NCBI RefSeq assembly: GCF_036017065.1
Contig: NZ_JAYXHR010000003.1
Location: 310,001 to 374,000 of the forward strand
DNA length: 64,000 nt
DNA from: Uliginosibacterium sp036017065
Lineage (GTDB): Bacteria > Pseudomonadota > Gammaproteobacteria > Burkholderiales > Rhodocyclaceae
Direction: 5' to 3'
The notes under the pieces: model-generated
What the model was told of the DNA's origin: nothing
The model's input: the letters and a program-made list of their open reading frames with translations, nothing else
Database searches by the model: none
Part shown: piece by piece, positions 18,102 through 26,234 of the stretch
How the letters are laid out: each line of letters starts with the position of its first letter
How positions within the stretch are numbered: the first letter of the stretch is position 1
Program-made: the position numbers and the translations under genes

Positions 18102-18713
18102 ATGAATGTACGCAGGAAGATTCTGGTCACCGCGATGGTCCTGGCCGGGGGCCTGACCCTCGGCGCCTGTTCCACCTTCAGCCTCGGCAATGCCTGGCGC
18201 GCGCCGGACTTTGCCGGCCCGCCCATGAAGAACGTCCTCGTCCTGGGCGTCAGCAACAGCGATGCCAGCCGCCGCATCTTCGAGGACGGCATGAGCCAGG
18301 CCCTGAAAGCGGCCGGCGTCGGTGCCACGCATGCGTACGCCACGCTGCCGGAGGGCGGCAGGATCGCCGATGAAAAAATCAAGGCCGCGGTTGCCCAGAC
18401 CAAGGCGGACAGCGTGCTGATCACGCGCCTGCTGCGCGTGGACCAGAAAGCCGAAGTGACGCAACCCGTGGTGGCCGGCGGCTACTACCGCGCGGGCTTC
18501 TATGGCTGGTACGGCTCGGCCTGGGGTGGCATGCCGGCAAGCGTGAGTACCTACAACGTGCTGACGCTGGAGACCACCTTGTGGGACACCCGCAAGGAAT
18601 CGCTGATCTGGAGCGCGACGACGGAGGCGATCCAGCCTTCCGACATTGCGAAGGCCACGCAGGACATGGCCAAGGTGCTGATCGAGCGGATGAAGAAGGA
18701 CGGCGTGATCTGA
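18102..18713 (+). CDS. Lipoprotein, DUF4136-like
   Basis: The ATG at 18102 follows TTGGAG. The 203-residue product starts with a lipoprotein signal peptide and lipobox LGAC (Cys23), so it is predicted to be lipid-anchored in the envelope. The mature part has an alternating beta/alpha pattern (NVLVLGVSNSDASRRIFEDG, DSVLITRLLRVDQK, YNVLTLETTLWDTRKESLIW) that resembles DUF4136-type or GNA1162-like lipoproteins. It is divergent from the protease gene and convergent with the histidine kinase gene. Function is unknown. Confidence 0.8.
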   Translation: MNVRRKILVTAMVLAGGLTLGACSTFSLGNAWRAPDFAGPPMKNVLVLGVSNSDASRRIFEDGMSQALKAAGVGATHAYATLPEGGRIADEKIKAAVAQTKADSVLITRLLRVDQKAEVTQPVVAGGYYRAGFYGWYGSAWGGMPASVSTYNVLTLETTLWDTRKESLIWSATTEAIQPSDIAKATQDMAKVLIERMKKDGVI

Positions 18714-18784
18714 CGTCACGACAGGGCGCAGGCGTCCGGCCGGGGGGCTTCTCCTCGCCCGGCTTCCTGCGCGCTGACCCCCGT

Positions 18785-20236
18785 CTACTGCTGTCCGGCA
18801 GGCACCGCCTCCAGGCGCAAGCTCGCGCGCAGCCCGCCGAGGCGGGGCGAGCGATCCAGCACGACGCGGCTGCCATGCCGCTCGGCGATGGCCTGCACGA
18901 TGGACAGCCCCAGCCCGCTGCCGGCGATGCCGGGGTTGTCGCCGCGGTGGAAGCGGCTGAACACGCGGCCGCGCTGGTCCTCCGGGATGCCCGGGCCGCT
19001 GTCCTCCACCTGCAGCAGGGCCGCGTCCTGTCGCCCGCCTTGTGGCAGATCTCCGCCCGTGGGGGCCGGGCGCAGCGACACGTCCACCACGCCGCCTTCG
19101 GGCGTGTACTTCACGGCGTTTTCCATCAGGTTGCGCAACAGGATGCGCAGGGCTTCCGCGTTACCGGTCGTCGCCAGCGGTGTGTTCTCACTGACGCCCA
19201 GGTCGATGCCGCGTGCCTGGGCCTGCGGCAGCACGTCACCGAGTGCGAGCTGCAACACCTGGCGCAGGTCGACCTGCGTCACCTCGCCGTCGGCGGCCTC
19301 CGCGCGCGCCAAGGCCAGCATCTGCTCCACCAGCCGCGTGCTGCGGTCGATGCCTGCCAGCAGGCGCTCACCGGCGACGCGCCGCGCCTCGTCGTCCGGC
19401 GCACGTTGCAGTCCTTGCGCCTGCAGGCGCAGCGCGGCCAGCGGCGAGCGCAGCTCGTGAGCGGCATCGGCAACGAAGGCCTGCTGGGCGTCCAGGCTGG
19501 CGCGCACGCGGCCGAACAGGGTGTTGATCTCGTCCACGAACGGCAACAGCTCCTCCGGCAGGCCCGTGGTCGGCAGCGGACGCAAGTCGCTGGCGCTGCG
19601 ACGCGCCACCTGTTCGCGCGCCTGCGCGATGGGCGTGGTGGCGTGGCTGATCAGCCACCACACGCCGAGCAACAGCAGGGGGACGACGATCAGAAGGGGC
19701 GTCACCGTGCGCAGGGCGAGCTGGCGCGCCTGGCCATCGCGTGCGGCCATGTCGTGCGCCACCTGGATCACGTGGCCGTCGCCCTGCAGGGACAGCACGC
19801 GGAAACTGCGGCCGTTCGCCTGCACGGTGGAGAAGCCGAGCACCGCCTGCTGCGGCAGGATGCCGCTGGCGGCGGAGCCGAAGATGCGCACGCCGTCGTC
19901 AGACCAGGCCTGGATGAACAGGTCGAAGCCGGCACCGTTGCTGCGCGGGCTGAGGTCCTGCGGAGCCGGCGGCAGCGGCTGGCCGCTGCGGATGGACAGC
20001 GCGATCTGCTGCATGTGGTAGTCGGAAATCCGGTCCACCTCGGTCAGCGCCATGCGGTACACCACGGCCGCCTGCACCAGCGTCGCCGCCGCGATGGCGG
20101 CGAAGAGCAGCCATAGCAGGCGGCGGCGCAGGGAATAGGCCGGCAAGGCCTGGCCCGTCGTCGCGCTGGCGGGCAGCACGGGCCCTTCCGCGGTTGTTGG
20201 CAGGTCGTTCGGGCGATCGTTCGTGTGGTCGTTCAT
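18785..20236 (-). CDS. Sensor histidine kinase (QseC/PmrB-like)
   Basis: The start at 20236 overlaps the response-regulator stop as ATGA, so the two are translationally coupled. The 483-residue protein has TM1 (LLWLLFAAIAAATLVQAAVV), a periplasmic sensor of about 130 residues, TM2 (VTPLLIVVPLLLLGVWWLIS), a HAMP-like linker, a phosphoacceptor helix (ADAAHELRSPLAALR), and the ATPase domain with N box NLMENAVKYTPEGG, G1 EDSGPGIPEDQRG and G2 GSGLGLSIVQAIAERHG. It phosphorylates the partner regulator. The signal is unknown; QseC/PmrB-type sensors respond to envelope stress, metals or pH. Confidence 0.93.
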   Translation of the reverse strand: MNDHTNDRPNDLPTTAEGPVLPASATTGQALPAYSLRRRLLWLLFAAIAAATLVQAAVVYRMALTEVDRISDYHMQQIALSIRSGQPLPPAPQDLSPRSNGAGFDLFIQAWSDDGVRIFGSAASGILPQQAVLGFSTVQANGRSFRVLSLQGDGHVIQVAHDMAARDGQARQLALRTVTPLLIVVPLLLLGVWWLISHATTPIAQAREQVARRSASDLRPLPTTGLPEELLPFVDEINTLFGRVRASLDAQQAFVADAAHELRSPLAALRLQAQGLQRAPDDEARRVAGERLLAGIDRSTRLVEQMLALARAEAADGEVTQVDLRQVLQLALGDVLPQAQARGIDLGVSENTPLATTGNAEALRILLRNLMENAVKYTPEGGVVDVSLRPAPTGGDLPQGGRQDAALLQVEDSGPGIPEDQRGRVFSRFHRGDNPGIAGSGLGLSIVQAIAERHGSRVVLDRSPRLGGLRASLRLEAVPAGQQ

Positions 20237-20892
20237 TCGCGGGGTGTCAGGTAGCCGAGTCCGCGCACATTCTGGATCAGGTCGGCGCCCAGTTTCTTGC
20301 GCAGGCCGTGGATGTAGACCTCCACCGCGTTGCTGCTGATCTCGTCCTTCCAGCTGAACAGCTTCTCCTCCAGCTGGGCGCGCGACAGGATCATTCCCGG
20401 GCGGGCGATCAGGGCTTCGAGGATGGCCCATTCGCGTGCCGACAGCGGCACCGCCTCGCCGTCGCGCAGCACTTCCTTGGTGCCGGGGTTGATGCTCAGG
20501 TTGCGGTAGGCGTAGACCGGCTCCGCCCGGCCGGCGCTGCGGCGGATCAGTGCGCGGATGCGGGCGAGCAGCTCGTCGATGTCATAGGGCTTGACGATGT
20601 AATCGTCGGCACCGGCGTCCAGACCGGCGATGCGTTCGGCCACCGCATCGCGCGCGGTGGCGATCAGTACCGGCATGCGCTGGCGGCGGGCGCGCAGGCC
20701 ACGCAACACGTCCAGCCCGTCACGACGCGGCAGGCCCAGGTCCAGCAGCACCAGGTCGTACTGCTGGCTGCCGAGGGCCGTGTCGGCCATGACGCCGTCG
20801 CGCACCCAGTCCACCGCGTAGCCCGCGGCGCGCAGCTGGTCGAGTACGGCTTCGCCGATCATGCCGTCGTCTTCCACGAGCAGCAGTCGCAT
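20233..20892 (-). CDS. OmpR-family response regulator (QseB/PmrA-like)
   Basis: The 219-residue product (start MRLLLVEDDGMIGEAVLDQL) has a receiver domain with the phosphoacceptor Asp in YDLVLLDLGLPRRDG and Lys in IVKPYD, and a C-terminal winged helix ending SNAVEVYIHGLRKKLG...NVRGLGY, typical of the QseB/PmrA subfamily. It is expected to bind direct repeats of the CTTAA-N6-CTTAA kind; two such elements lie nearby, upstream of the Asr-like gene (21456-21472) and the degP-type gene (17840-17856). It is coupled to the kinase by an ATGA overlap. The Asr-like gene lies 188 bp upstream on the same strand. Confidence 0.94.
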   Translation of the reverse strand: MRLLLVEDDGMIGEAVLDQLRAAGYAVDWVRDGVMADTALGSQQYDLVLLDLGLPRRDGLDVLRGLRARRQRMPVLIATARDAVAERIAGLDAGADDYIVKPYDIDELLARIRALIRRSAGRAEPVYAYRNLSINPGTKEVLRDGEAVPLSAREWAILEALIARPGMILSRAQLEEKLFSWKDEISSNAVEVYIHGLRKKLGADLIQNVRGLGYLTPRE

Positions 20893-21080
20893 GGTCCGGG
20901 CGTCCTTGGTGAGGGTTGATGCGATCCGACGCGGTCGTCGACCGCCACGGCCGTGGCGATCGACATGCAGGCGGGATGCTGGGCCATGTTGGCGTCGGCG
21001 TCCATGCCTCCGCATGAGGCCTCGCACAGGCGGCGACGCAGGCAGTGAAGCGTGACCGCCCGTGCGGGGAGGGCTTCACC

Positions 21081-21389
21081 TCATGACTTCTGCGGGGTCG
21101 GGCTGCGGTGTGCCTGGGCCTTCGTCGCCCTGACGTGGGACTTCTGCGCCTTGGTCGCGCTCGCGTGCGGCGATGCCTTGGACTTGGCGTGGGGCGCAGC
21201 GGTCTTCTTGTGTTGCGTCTTGCCCGGGTGGGATCTGGCGGGCTTGCCTGAGACCGCGGGAGCTGCCGTGGGAGCTGCACTGGGCGAAGTGGCGCTGGCC
21301 TGCGCGGGCATGTCGGCAGCCATGGCGCTGGCGCCAGCGACGGACATGCCAAGGGCGAGGAGCAGGGCGGAAAGGCTCGTGTATTTCAT
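21081..21389 (-). CDS. Small secreted Asr-like basic protein
   Basis: This 102-residue protein has a signal peptide (MKYTSLSALLLALGMSVAGA, cleavage near AMA-ADM) and a low-complexity mature part rich in Ala, Lys, His, Pro, Ser and Thr (KTQHKKTAAPHAKSKASPHA). Size and composition resemble the acid-shock protein Asr of enterobacteria, which is controlled by two-component systems. The similarity is compositional, so homology is not proven. It sits just upstream of the two-component genes on the same strand and carries the predicted response-regulator site in its promoter. GGAGG is not present, but CTGGAGGTCGCC before the ATG gives an adequate ribosome binding site. Confidence 0.72.
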   Translation of the reverse strand: MKYTSLSALLLALGMSVAGASAMAADMPAQASATSPSAAPTAAPAVSGKPARSHPGKTQHKKTAAPHAKSKASPHASATKAQKSHVRATKAQAHRSPTPQKS

Positions 21390-21411
21390 GGCGACCTCCA
21401 GGTGTCAGGTG

Positions 21412-21432
21412 ACGGCAGCGATGTGCTGCCGT
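21412..21432 (-). repeat. Inverted repeat in leader of the Asr-like gene
   Basis: A perfect 8-bp inverted repeat (21412-21419 with 21425-21432, loop GATGT) lies 23 bp upstream of the start codon, between the predicted regulator box and the ribosome binding site. It may be a leader mRNA hairpin or an operator. Confidence 0.5.
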
Positions 21433-21472
21433 TGATGTGACTCTGGGCCGCCAGACTTAAGCGAATCTTAGA
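21433..21472 (-). promoter_or_regulatory. Predicted QseB/PmrA-like site upstream of the Asr-like gene
   Basis: CTTAAG-N5-CTTAGA at 21456-21472 lies 67-83 bp upstream of the start. Together with the next 23 bp it matches the protease promoter at 28 of 40 gapless positions; the conserved GTGACTC / GTGAGTC block at the same distance in both may be the -10 region. Control by the adjacent two-component system (autoregulated neighbourhood) is inferred. Confidence 0.62.
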
Positions 21473-21632
21473 AACCATCACAGAGCTGTTCTGGCTTTGT
21501 TTGTTCTGGCGTTGTTGCATCTCCTTGCCGTACCACGTGCACTGTCTGCGTCGATGCGCCTGGCCAGAACAGTTCCGTGAAGGCTTCTTGAAGTGAGGGG
21601 CAAGAACGCACACCCACGGAAGGGCTGCTCCG

Positions 21633-22694
21633 TCACATCACCCGCCCGTACCACCACAGCGAAAGCGCCGCAGCCAGCGTTGCCAGCAGGGCGGCGGCGG
21701 CGGCGAACAGGGCGCTGACCTCGGTGTTGCGCTTCTCCAGGGTCAGGCGCGAGTTCAGCGTCTGGTACACCTTCTTCAGGTCCACCGCGCTGCCGGCGTA
21801 GAAGTACTCGCCGCGGGTCATCTCGGCGATGCCCTTGAGGCTTTCCTCGTCCAGGCGCACGCGCATCGACCAGCCTTCGAAGCCGATGGTGTCGCCGTCC
21901 TTGGTGCCGATGCCCACGGTGAACACGCGCACGCCACGGTCTGCGGCCATCTTGGCGGCTTCCAGCGGGTCGGGCCCGGTGGTGCGTGCGCCGTCGGACA
22001 GCAGGATGACGGCGGCCGAGGAGTAGGAACCCGGCGGCACCGGCTTGAACTCCTCCTTCGCTTCGCCGTTCTGGCCACCGATCGGGCGGTTCTCGTTGTC
22101 CCTTTCGCGGCGCGGGTCGTCGCGGCCGTAGATCAGGCTGCTGATGTCGATGCCGGCGCGCGGGAACAGTGTGGCCAGCGACACCACGATGCCGCTGCCG
22201 GTGGCCGTGCCGCGTTGCAGCTGGAAGCGGTCGATCGCGGAGATCAGGTCCTCGCGGTTGGTGGTCGGTGCCTGCACGACGGACGCCGTGGCAGCGAAGG
22301 CGACGATACCCACCTTGGTGTAGGTGGGCAGGTCTTCCAGGAAGGCCTTGGCAGCGGCCTGCGCGGCTTCCAGCCGGTTGGGCTCGACGTCGGCCGCGCG
22401 CATGCTGCCGGACACGTCCATCGCGAGGATGATCGTCTCCTGCTGCATGGGCAGCGTGATGGTCGCCACCGGGCGGGCGACGGCGACCAGCATGGCGGTC
22501 AGCGCGCCCAGGAACAGCAACGGGGGCACGTGGCGCCGCCAGCGCTGGCCGCGGCCCAGCGCCTCGCGCACCAGGCCGAGCTGGGCGAAGGGCAGCACGC
22601 TCTTCTTCTTGCGGCGCATCAGCAGCACGTAGAACAGGATCAGCAGTGGCAACAGCAGCAACAGCCACAGCATGTGGGGCCAGTTGAAGGTCAT
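21633..22694 (-). CDS. VWA-domain membrane protein (BatA-like)
   Basis: The start at 22694 overlaps the DUF58 stop as ATGA and follows TGGAGG. The 353-residue protein has two N-terminal membrane helices (MLWLLLLLPLLILFYVLLM and VPPLLFLGALTAMLVAV), a von Willebrand factor A domain with an intact metal site (MDVSGSMRAAD, then the VQAPTTNRED and LLSDGARTTG segments), and a C-terminal membrane helix. This is the BatA layout. It acts with the MoxR ATPase and DUF58 protein as a chaperone-like complex for metal insertion or protein maturation, as known for MoxR-VWA pairs. No BatB-like second VWA or TPR gene follows, so the operon is shorter than the classical Bat operon. Confidence 0.92.
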   Translation of the reverse strand: MTFNWPHMLWLLLLLPLLILFYVLLMRRKKKSVLPFAQLGLVREALGRGQRWRRHVPPLLFLGALTAMLVAVARPVATITLPMQQETIILAMDVSGSMRAADVEPNRLEAAQAAAKAFLEDLPTYTKVGIVAFAATASVVQAPTTNREDLISAIDRFQLQRGTATGSGIVVSLATLFPRAGIDISSLIYGRDDPRRERDNENRPIGGQNGEAKEEFKPVPPGSYSSAAVILLSDGARTTGPDPLEAAKMAADRGVRVFTVGIGTKDGDTIGFEGWSMRVRLDEESLKGIAEMTRGEYFYAGSAVDLKKVYQTLNSRLTLEKRNTEVSALFAAAAALLATLAAALSLWWYGRVM

Positions 22695-23653
22695 GTGCGC
22701 GCCTCCAGGTGAGCAGTCACGTCGCTTTTGGGTTTCGAGACAGCGCCACCGGACAGCCGGCTGCGGCTGCGGCGCAGGTCGGCGAAGCGGCTGATCGCTT
22801 CGGCCAGGTCGTCGTCGGTCGCCAGTTCCAGCGTGTCCACGCCGGCGGCGGCGAGGCCTTCGCGCAGGGCATCCTCGCGTTCGGCGGCGAGCTTCGCGTA
22901 GCGGCGGCGGAAGCCCTTGTCGTGCGTGTCGACGAAGAGCTGTTCGCCGGTCTCCGGGTCCTGCATCCACATCAGGCCGATGTCGGGCAGCTCCATCTCC
23001 AGCGGGTCGTAGAGCCGCACGGCAATCACCTCATGCCGTTGCGTCAGCCGTCCCAGTGCGGCTTCCCAGCCGGGCTGGGTGATGAAGTCGGAGATGACGA
23101 ACACCAGCCCGCGGCGCGGCATGCTGCGGTTGGCTTCGTTGATCAGCGTCGCCAGGTCGGTGGCGCCGGCCTGCGGTGGTGGCCGGTTCATCAGCAGGTG
23201 CATCAGGTGCAGCACATGCTGGCGGCTGCTTTTCGGCGGCAGCACGGTGTCCACCCGGTTGCCGTACAGCAGGGCACCGACGCGGTTGCCGTGGCGGGTG
23301 AGCAGGCGCGACAGCACGGTGACGAAGGCGGTGGCGACCGACAGCTTCTGCACCTGGGAGCCGAAGGTCTGCGAGGCGGACAGGTCGAGCAGGAACCAGG
23401 CGGTGAGGTCGCGATCCTCGTTGTACTCGCGCACGTAGGGCGTCTGCAGCCGCGCGGTGACGTTCCAGTCGATGTGGCGCACGTCGTCCTGGTACTGATA
23501 CTCGCGCAGGTCGGCGAGGTCCAGCCCCGGGCCACGGAACAGGGTGCGGTAGTCGCCGTGCAGCAGCCCGTCCAGACGGCGGATCACCGTCCATTCGAGC
23601 TGGTGCAGCAGCTGCGCTGCGTCCCCTGGGACCACGTCAGGAGGTGGTGGCAT
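22691..23653 (-). CDS. DUF58 domain protein
   Basis: The 320-residue protein has the DUF58 core motif (DLADLREYQYQDDVRHIDWN) and a degenerate VWA-like fold (WFLLDLSASQTFG). It has no signal peptide or membrane helix. The start overlaps the MoxR gene by 17 bp and the stop overlaps the VWA start as ATGA, so the three proteins are made in a fixed ratio. DUF58 proteins are usual partners of MoxR ATPases; their exact activity is unknown. Confidence 0.93.
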   Translation of the reverse strand: MPPPPDVVPGDAAQLLHQLEWTVIRRLDGLLHGDYRTLFRGPGLDLADLREYQYQDDVRHIDWNVTARLQTPYVREYNEDRDLTAWFLLDLSASQTFGSQVQKLSVATAFVTVLSRLLTRHGNRVGALLYGNRVDTVLPPKSSRQHVLHLMHLLMNRPPPQAGATDLATLINEANRSMPRRGLVFVISDFITQPGWEAALGRLTQRHEVIAVRLYDPLEMELPDIGLMWMQDPETGEQLFVDTHDKGFRRRYAKLAAEREDALREGLAAAGVDTLELATDDDLAEAISRFADLRRSRSRLSGGAVSKPKSDVTAHLEART

Positions 23654-24647
23654 CGGGCTGGCGCTCCAGGGGTTTGTCGGGCAGCGGCACGTGCTGCATG
23701 AACTTCTGGATCAGCGCGTCCGGCGTGATGCCTTCGGCCAGCGCCTGGTAGGACAGCACGATGCGATGGCGGAACACGTCCGGCACCAGCTCGCGTACAT
23801 CGGCCGGCAGCGCGTAGTTGCGACCGCGGATGAAGGCCAGCGCACGCGCGGCCTCGATGAGGTGGATCGGCGCGCGCGGGCTGGCACCGAAGGTCAGGTA
23901 GGGCGCAAGGTCCTTCAGGCCGTGCTTCGCCGGGTCGCGCGTCACGGCGGCGAGCTTCACCGCGTACTGCATCAGCGCCGGTTCCACGAAGCCCTTGCGG
24001 CATTCGCGCTGGAGTTCGGCCAGCTCGTCCGTGCTGCACACCTCCGACACGCCGGGCAGGGTGCTGGTCACGCGCTCGACGATGACGAACTCTTCTTCCT
24101 CGCTCGGGTAGCCGACGATCACCTTCATCATGAAACGGTCGACCTGCGCTTCCGGCAACGGGTAGGTGCCTTCGGTCTCGATCGGGTTCTGCGTCGCCAT
24201 CACGAGGAAAGGCGCGGGCAGTTTGTGCGTCTCGCCGGCGATGGTCACCTGGCGTTCCTGCATCACTTCCAGTAATGCGCTCTGCACCTTGGCCGGCGCG
24301 CGGTTGATTTCGTCGGCCAGCACGAGGTTGGCGAACACCGGGCCCAGCGTGGTGGCGAACTCGCTGGTCTTCTGGTTGTAGATGCGGTTGCCGACCAGGT
24401 CCGCCGGCACCAGGTCGGGCGTGAACTGGATGCGCTTGTGGCTGCCGCGCAGCGTGCTGGCCAGCGTCTTGACCGTCAGCGTCTTGGCCAGGCCGGGCAC
24501 GCCTTCCACCAGCAGGTGGCCGCCGGCCAGCATGGCGACCAGCACGCGTTCCAGGAAGATGTCCTGCCCCACGATCACCTTCTTCACTTCATACAGAATG
24601 CGTTCCATCAGCGAGGCGACGTCGGCGGCTTGGTTTTCGCGTGTCAT
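23637..24647 (-). CDS. MoxR-family AAA+ ATPase
   Basis: The 336-residue protein has Walker A GVPGLAKT (residues 49-56), Walker B LVLADEINRA, sensor 1 MATQNPIE and the MoxR-specific PLPEAQVDRFM motif. MoxR ATPases work with VWA-domain partners as chaperones that assemble or activate other proteins. It is the first gene of the MoxR-DUF58-VWA operon; the ribosome binding site GAAGGAG precedes the ATG. A trypsin-like membrane protease gene ends 83 bp upstream on the same strand and may be part of the same transcript. Confidence 0.95.
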   Translation of the reverse strand: MTRENQAADVASLMERILYEVKKVIVGQDIFLERVLVAMLAGGHLLVEGVPGLAKTLTVKTLASTLRGSHKRIQFTPDLVPADLVGNRIYNQKTSEFATTLGPVFANLVLADEINRAPAKVQSALLEVMQERQVTIAGETHKLPAPFLVMATQNPIETEGTYPLPEAQVDRFMMKVIVGYPSEEEEFVIVERVTSTLPGVSEVCSTDELAELQRECRKGFVEPALMQYAVKLAAVTRDPAKHGLKDLAPYLTFGASPRAPIHLIEAARALAFIRGRNYALPADVRELVPDVFRHRIVLSYQALAEGITPDALIQKFMQHVPLPDKPLERQPDATTS

Positions 24648-24730
24648 GAAATCTCCTTCAGTGAGTCCTTGAAGTGGCGGGACGGATCGGAAGACGGGCT
24701 ACATGGGACCGGGATGCAGTATCGGCAGGA

Positions 24731-25774
24731 TCAGAACGGCGGCACGCCGATGGCGCCCGCCGCGTTTTCGATGGGCACCGCGAAGCCGACGCCGGCGAAC
24801 ACACGGGCGCCGCTGGGATTCACGATGGCGGTGACGATGCCGACCACTTCGCCTTCCATGGTCACCAGCGGGCCGCCGGAGTTGCCGGGGTTGGCGGCAG
24901 CGTCGAACTGGATGAGGTTGGTCAGCAGCTTCTCGCCCTTGGGCGAGCGGAATTCCCGCTTGAGGCCGGACACCACGCCGCTGGACACCGAGGGGCCGAA
25001 GCCGAAGGGGAAGCCGACCGCGATGACCTCGTCGCCCGGCGCGAGGTCGCCCGTGGAGCGCAAGGTCGCCGGCTGCAGGTCGTCCGGCAGCTTGGTGGCG
25101 CGCAGCACGGCGAGGTCATGCTCCGGTTCCATCGCTACCACGTACGCACCGGCCTCGGTGCCGTCGGCGAAGGTCAGGGTGATGCGCCGGGAGCCGGCCA
25201 CCACGTGCAGGTTGGTCAGGATGTCGCCGCGTTCGGTGATCACCACGCCGGTGCCGATGGCGGTGTTCTCCTCGGTTTCGGACTCCGCCTGGCCTTTCGG
25301 GCGCGCCTTGTTGCCGTCCTTCTTCGGATCGGTCAGCGGCGGCTTGGCGGCCTTGGACTTCACTTCCTCGCCGTCCGGCATGCCGTGGCCGAGCACCCGC
25401 ACGATGGAGGGGCCGATGGCCATGGCGGCCTTGGTGGCCTGGGATGGCAGGGGTTTCTTCTCCAGGCTGGTGCGCACTGCCTGGTCGATGTCGCGCTGGG
25501 TGATCTCGCGCGGTGCACCACTGATGTAGTGGCGGTCGATCTGCAGGCCGGCCAGCACGGCCGCCATGCCGCCGACGAACAGCAGCAGGCCGCGATGGCG
25601 GCCAGCGGCATTGCGAAGGCGGGCGAAGCGCCTGGGGCGGGGGGGAGGGGATTGCGCCGCGGCGGCTGCGGCGGACGATGGTGGCGGGGCAGCAGCCTGT
25701 GTGGCTGCGACGGTCTGCGTGGACGCAGCCGACTGGGTCCGACCGGACTTGCTGTACAGCGCCACCCGTTTCAT
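24731..25774 (-). CDS. Membrane-anchored trypsin-like protease (S1C)
   Basis: The start at 25774 (MKRVALYSKSG) follows GGGAGGTG. The 347-residue product has a basic and Ala/Gln/Pro-rich cytoplasmic segment, one membrane helix (GLLLFVGGMAAVLAGLQI), then a periplasmic trypsin-like domain: His in ILTNLHVVAGS, Asp in EPEHDLAVLRA, Ser in ANPGNSGGPLVTMEG. It has no PDZ domain, unlike DegP/DegS. It could process envelope substrates or act with the downstream MoxR-DUF58-VWA complex, but that is inference from gene order only. Confidence 0.88.
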   Translation of the reverse strand: MKRVALYSKSGRTQSAASTQTVAATQAAAPPPSSAAAAAAQSPPPRPRRFARLRNAAGRHRGLLLFVGGMAAVLAGLQIDRHYISGAPREITQRDIDQAVRTSLEKKPLPSQATKAAMAIGPSIVRVLGHGMPDGEEVKSKAAKPPLTDPKKDGNKARPKGQAESETEENTAIGTGVVITERGDILTNLHVVAGSRRITLTFADGTEAGAYVVAMEPEHDLAVLRATKLPDDLQPATLRSTGDLAPGDEVIAVGFPFGFGPSVSSGVVSGLKREFRSPKGEKLLTNLIQFDAAANPGNSGGPLVTMEGEVVGIVTAIVNPSGARVFAGVGFAVPIENAAGAIGVPPF

Positions 25775-26234
25775 AGGCACCTCCCTGTCAACCAGCTTAG
25801 TCGTTGCCTGCGCAATCGAGTTTCGCGGTGGACGAAAAAAGCCCTGCTGCCACACTGCCGTGGCCCATTGCCGTGATGCAAGAACCGGCCCATCGGCGGC
25901 ACGCTTGCCTGCAGCCTACTGCAGACCGGACCGTCTGGCGATGGCGGAAACCGCTGCCCCGACATATGCGTGAGGCGATAAGCAGCGCCGGTCGGACTGC
26001 CCGGCAGGGCGGCTGCGGACCGCCGTATCTCCGTCCTTGTCGCTATCCCGTCGCCATCCCGTCCCCATGCAGTCTGCCCGTCAGTACGCGCGGCATGCGC
26101 GAGCTTTGCGCAGCTTTGCAATGGAGGCAGCCGCAGCGCGCCGCTGCCCCGGGGCTGCCGCCGTCACCCTGTTGATTTCTGCGCAGCCTGCACAGCTTCG
26201 GTGCGCGGGCAGGGTGGCCCGGCGGCTTCAGTGC
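25775..26234. other. Intergenic region, nothing recognised
   Basis: This 460-bp gap lies between the protease start and the CheW-fusion stop (both minus strand). It should hold the protease promoter, but I see no convincing -35/-10 pair, no terminator with a T tract, and no small ORF with a plausible ribosome binding site. Confidence 0.4.

Noticed and set aside
18714..18784. Possible terminator between the lipoprotein and histidine kinase genes
   Set aside because: No stem of convincing length could be found by eye.
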